The position numbers were made by a program, and so were the translations under genes. From positions 16,562,467-16,626,466 of the forward strand of contig CAIIXF020000002.1 of assembly GCA_903813345.2 (NCBI GenBank): DNA of 64,000 nt, given 5' to 3'. Of the stretch, positions 60,483 to 64,000 are shown piece by piece. The DNA is from Owenia fusiformis. Taxonomy: Eukaryota; Annelida; Polychaeta; Sabellida; Oweniidae. Under the pieces are notes generated by a model. The model was not told the origin of the DNA. It worked only from the letters and a program-made list of their open reading frames with translations, and did no database searches. Numbering within the stretch: the stretch's first letter is position 1; each line of letters begins with the position of its first letter.

Positions 60483-63400
60483 TCAATTTTTGCTATTAAT
60501 TGCTATGTCTTCATAGTAAGCCTGCGTCATGTATCTTGGCAACGTTATACCGGGGCCTTCTGTCACGTCATATGTCGGATTGGCAAACTCCTTGTCGTTA
60601 TCGTTTGAGTTTACCCCTTTCTTCAACTTCTCCATTTTCTTAGACCGTCTACAACATATTATGATCGTCACAATCAATATCACAACAAGTATCGCAGCTG
60701 CTATAATGAGTCCAATCGTTAAGGGTTCAGAAAGTACAGTATTGGTAGTTGCAATTTTTGTTGTAATTGTGTCACACGTCGTGTGAGTTTCATTAGTTAT
60801 AGAAGTGAGTGCAATTGCACAAACATCATACTTTGTTCCTGGTTCCAAGTTGATCAATGTATATTCCAGTGTGTCTTTGTGAAGCAATGGGCTCGTTGTT
60901 TTAACTTGGTTTGATTTTTGATGCGTAACCTTGAAACCATCTATGTTAGATATCCCAGTTGCTGTCCAGGATACCTTGATTCCGTCCTCTGTTAGTTCCA
61001 GATTGATTTTAAGGGGCTCAACCGGATCCGGAGTTTGAGTCGTAACAATCGTTTCATCTTTACACTCTAATGTTGCTGTCGTATTTGCGCATTCCTCTCT
61101 GATAAACACTGACACATTTTCTCCTATTTTGGAAGTTGGTGAAGCACATTCACAAGTCGAACAATTTGAGAACCAGTTCTCTATTGAAGCCAGAGAGCAT
61201 TCTGAGCAGTCAAATGGATTTCCAGAAAGATCGAGAGACCTAAGTAAACTAATGTTGAATACACACACGCTTGTGGTCGTTAGGCGATTGTCTCTTAGCT
61301 TCAATGTTGATAATTTAGGTAAACCTCTAAACGCATTGTTTGAAATTGTTTCGATTTTGTTGCCACTTAGGTCCAATTCTTCCAAATTGATCATTCCCTT
61401 AAACGCCTGAGATGGTATCTCAATTATCTGATTATCGCTAAGGTCCAAAGTTTTGATGTTGACCAAATCTCCAAACGATTCAGTTGGAATTGTTGTTAAG
61501 TTGTTTCCATTTAACTTGACATCTTCTATTATCAAAATGGGTGCCTGTCTCTTACTGGACGTTCTCGTACTAAATGCATACCTGGATAAGGAAGATATTC
61601 TGTTTCCGCTAAGAACTATTCGCTTTAAGTTCATCATCCCAGCAAACGCGTACGACTCAATAGATGCAATAGCGTTGGCTGTAAAATCAAGACTTTCAAG
61701 AGTCGATAGGTGTTTAATCGATGAAGGAACGCTTGTAAGTTGACAAGAGGCAAGTTTCAGAGTAGTTAGTGTAGTTCTATGAAGGATAAAGGCATCTTCA
61801 TCCACCCCAACTATGTTCGATTCCGCAATTACTAAGTCATTGATTTGCACATCGTCTCCTATTTGGTTCAAATACGGACCAAGCTGTATTCCTGAACAGT
61901 TGAATGAGTTGCTATTGGAATCGCATGAACAGGATGAACAGTCAGCTTTTGTATTGCCATAATCGCCACATTCTGTACTCCTAGATTCGCAATACTGTCC
62001 GAGATAGTCGCCAAGTGTCGCGTTGGCAAACATATTAGGTGCCTTACAAACATAGCCGGCGTCTAAATCAAACTTTTTCGATAACCAGGACCAAGCACAT
62101 GAACAGTGGATAGGGTTTCCTCCTAAAAGTAATCGAGAAAGTGAACTCAGATCTTTCACTGTACACGATTCCATTGATGAAATGTTGTTGTCCTCAAGAT
62201 CGATTAGTCTCACCTCGTCTAGCCCTTTAAAGGCATCAGTCGACACAGCAGTTATCATGTTTCCTTTAAGTTTTACTTCTCTTAGTTTAGTAAATGAGTC
62301 AAATAAACCACCTGTTAGATTAGAAATTTTGTTCCTAGAGAGATTTATTGACGCCAAATTAGAAAGTGGCTGTAGGACTTTTTGCGGGACACTTTCGAAT
62401 GAGTTGCCTTCGAAATCTAATGTACCCAGTAGTTGAAGATTGTCGAAAGTTCCCTCTTCTATGCTACTGATCGAATTGTTTTGAATGGAGAGGTTTATCA
62501 GTTTGTTCAAACCGTCAAAGTCGCCTTTTCTTAGTGTTGAAATCGTGTTGTGCCCAAGTGCAAGAGTATTGAGTTTAGGTAAGCCTTGGACTGCCCTTGG
62601 CACTACTGCCAACATGTTGTTATCAAGAAATAGTTGCCCAAGATCATTTTTAAATTGTTCAAATACAGTAGGTGACAACGTTTCAATGTTATTGCCAGTG
62701 AGCACTAGTTTGCTGATGGTTGTATCAACCTTTGTAGCTATCTGTACGATATTACCCAAAGTATTGCATTTTATTTCTTCGCCAGTACAAGAACAGGTCG
62801 TGCAGTCAATAACCCCGTCATCTGCTTTATCGGGTTGACATTTACCGTCGCCTACAGAACATGTGTCAAGAAATTCACGAATTGTAGAGTTAGCATGACT
62901 TCTTGGTCCTGTGCATACATATGCATCATCAGTTATGTTAATATTTACCCGGCTCATCCATTTTAGACTACACGAGCAATATATTGGGTTCCTAAACATA
63001 GATAAACTGATATCAGTAAATCCGTCTATTACACATGCTCCAGTTGTTAATAATTTGTTACCATCAAGCTTAAGATATGTTAAAGTGTCTTTGACACCAT
63101 TAAACGCATCTTTGTGAATATACGTAATGTCATTGTCATCCAGAAACAGTTCTGTCAATGCCGTCATCTCTTCGAACGCCTTGTCCGGAAGCATTGATAT
63201 TACATTCTTAGAAAGTCTTAAAACTCTAAGGTGCTTCAGTTCGGAAAAGGCATCAACGGGGATATCTGTTAACATGTTTCCAAGTAGGTTTACCTCAGTT
63301 AGACTATCCGTTCCAGCGAAGGCACCTTGATGGATCTCAGTTATGGCATTGTTATCAAAATCAACATACTCAAGCTTGGTAAGATTGGAAAATGCATTCT

Positions 63401-64000
63401 TATCAATCGCCTCTATCATATTGTTGCTCAGAAGGACTCTCTCTATGTTCTTCATTTCTTTGATCGCAGCATCTACAACCGTAAACTTGTTGTGGCTTAA
63501 TTCAATCACTAGTAAGGATATCTTGACTAATGAAAAAGCACTTTCTGAAATATTCGAAATGCTCGTGTTCTTCAGGCTGAGATGATTGATTCTATATGCT
63601 GGTGGATCGACGATACACAGAGATGCGCCGAAATCATTATTGGAGCAGTCAATCTTATTCATTTTTGCATCACACTCGCATATGCTACAGCCTGCAGCTT
63701 TCTTATCGTCCTTTCGACACTCCTCTACTTTGTGACAATGGGCGAATTGATCTATCATCGGCAAGGACTCTTCTGTTGAAGTCTGACACGTGTACTTATC
63801 CTCATTTACCTTTATATAGTCGTCCAACCAAAGTATTTTACACGAACATTCAAACGGATTGTTGAAAATTAAAAGGTTTTGCAGGCTCAACTTTGATAAA
63901 ACGTCAACATGAAGTGTACTTATCTTATTATTCTGCAATTTAATACTTTGTATATTTGTCAGTCCATTGAATGCTCCAATAGAGACATTCGTAATAACAT
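60483..64000 (-). CDS. Large LRR/FN3 single-pass transmembrane protein, 5' end outside window
   Basis: One uninterrupted frame runs from the window's right edge to a stop at 60483-60485, more than 1,170 residues without an intron. It holds repeated modules: LRR runs (LxxLxLxxNxIxxI) capped by LRRCT domains (NPFECSCKILWL, NPIYCSCSLKWM, NPIHCSCAWSWL and a fourth variant, NPFDCSECSLASIE). Three Cys-rich CxxCxC segments (CSICECD, CTTCSCTG, CSSCSCD) act as LRRNT-like starts of the next module, a Slit-like layout. An FN3 domain follows (KVSWTATGISNIDGFKV ... LEPGTKYDVCAIAL), then a TM helix (TIGLIIAAAILVVILIVTII) and a ~55-residue tail with NPTYDVT and Tyr-rich residues. Such proteins act in cell adhesion or neuronal wiring, or as immune-type receptors. 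The frame is still open at 64000 (GAFNGLTNIQSIKLQNNKIS), so start and signal peptide lie outside. Confidence 0.94.
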   Translation of the reverse strand, partial: VITNVSIGAFNGLTNIQSIKLQNNKISTLHVDVLSKLSLQNLLIFNNPFECSCKILWLDDYIKVNEDKYTCQTSTEESLPMIDQFAHCHKVEECRKDDKKAAGCSICECDAKMNKIDCSNNDFGASLCIVDPPAYRINHLSLKNTSISNISESAFSLVKISLLVIELSHNKFTVVDAAIKEMKNIERVLLSNNMIEAIDKNAFSNLTKLEYVDFDNNAITEIHQGAFAGTDSLTEVNLLGNMLTDIPVDAFSELKHLRVLRLSKNVISMLPDKAFEEMTALTELFLDDNDITYIHKDAFNGVKDTLTYLKLDGNKLLTTGACVIDGFTDISLSMFRNPIYCSCSLKWMSRVNINITDDAYVCTGPRSHANSTIREFLDTCSVGDGKCQPDKADDGVIDCTTCSCTGEEIKCNTLGNIVQIATKVDTTISKLVLTGNNIETLSPTVFEQFKNDLGQLFLDNNMLAVVPRAVQGLPKLNTLALGHNTISTLRKGDFDGLNKLINLSIQNNSISSIEEGTFDNLQLLGTLDFEGNSFESVPQKVLQPLSNLASINLSRNKISNLTGGLFDSFTKLREVKLKGNMITAVSTDAFKGLDEVRLIDLEDNNISSMESCTVKDLSSLSRLLLGGNPIHCSCAWSWLSKKFDLDAGYVCKAPNMFANATLGDYLGQYCESRSTECGDYGNTKADCSSCSCDSNSNSFNCSGIQLGPYLNQIGDDVQINDLVIAESNIVGVDEDAFILHRTTLTTLKLASCQLTSVPSSIKHLSTLESLDFTANAIASIESYAFAGMMNLKRIVLSGNRISSLSRYAFSTRTSSKRQAPILIIEDVKLNGNNLTTIPTESFGDLVNIKTLDLSDNQIIEIPSQAFKGMINLEELDLSGNKIETISNNAFRGLPKLSTLKLRDNRLTTTSVCVFNISLLRSLDLSGNPFDCSECSLASIENWFSNCSTCECASPTSKIGENVSVFIREECANTTATLECKDETIVTTQTPDPVEPLKINLELTEDGIKVSWTATGISNIDGFKVTHQKSNQVKTTSPLLHKDTLEYTLINLEPGTKYDVCAIALTSITNETHTTCDTITTKIATTNTVLSEPLTIGLIIAAAILVVILIVTIIICCRRSKKMEKLKKGVNSNDNDKEFANPTYDVTEGPGITLPRYMTQAYYEDIAINSKN

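Noticed and set aside
60529-63865. Many plus-strand frames of 65-117 residues
   Set aside because: Antisense shadows of the LRR/FN3 gene; no family similarity.
1-64000. tRNA or rRNA genes
   Set aside because: No cloverleaf with conserved T-loop/anticodon arms and no rRNA-like conserved tract was recognised on reading; weak A/B-box-like words were not adequate.

Overview
This is an AT-rich piece of an intron-rich invertebrate animal genome. All recognisable genes are metazoan families with spliced exons bounded by GT/AG sites, and the spacers are full of short DNA-transposon repeats with inverted ends. I cannot fix the phylum. A brachiopod/phoronid-like, echinoderm or hemichordate genome would fit, but nothing here decides it.

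Layout. (1) 1-2.9 kb holds a decayed non-LTR retrotransposon 3' end. (2) 2.9-5.4 kb, minus strand, is a SKOR/Fussel-type Ski-family corepressor, with a large exon carrying the Ski/Sno and SMAD4-binding-like domains plus a small coiled-coil exon. (3) 5.4-20.6 kb is mostly non-coding and contains a 115-bp satellite (8.3-9.2 kb), AT-rich minisatellites, MITEs and several high-complexity blocks that could be regulatory. (4) 20.6-35.4 kb, plus strand, is coronin-7 (CORO7/Pod-1), traced through 19 in-phase exons to its stop; roughly the first 75 codons were not found. Its introns hold two antisense nested genes: a TylF/macrocin-type O-methyltransferase with a membrane anchor, and a single-exon receptor with a discoidin domain apparently inserted in a C-type lectin fold. 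One CORO7 exon is preceded by five tandem copies of its own splice acceptor plus its first ~75 bases. (5) 39.7-42.3 kb, plus strand, is a potato-inhibitor-I/eglin-type serine protease inhibitor with two equal-length alternative last exons carrying different reactive-site loops. (6) 44.7-48.1 kb, minus strand, probably reaching to 56.7 kb, is a GPCR with a C-type lectin domain, LRRs and a relaxin-receptor/LGR-like 7TM domain; its putative long first intron contains a 4.8-kb inverted repeat. (7) 57.7-58.8 kb is a mariner-family element with a dead transposase piece, followed by an orphan tetraspanin exon at 59.4 kb. (8) 60.5-64.0 kb, minus strand, is a very long single-exon LRR/FN3 transmembrane protein that runs off the right edge.

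The genes do not form a pathway. The right half is rich in cell-surface recognition proteins (two C-type-lectin-containing receptors and an LRR receptor) and a protease inhibitor; the left half has a developmental transcriptional corepressor and a Golgi/cytoskeletal coronin. The best candidates for something new are the exon-swapped protease inhibitor, the acceptor-site tandem array in CORO7, and the composite C-type-lectin receptors.
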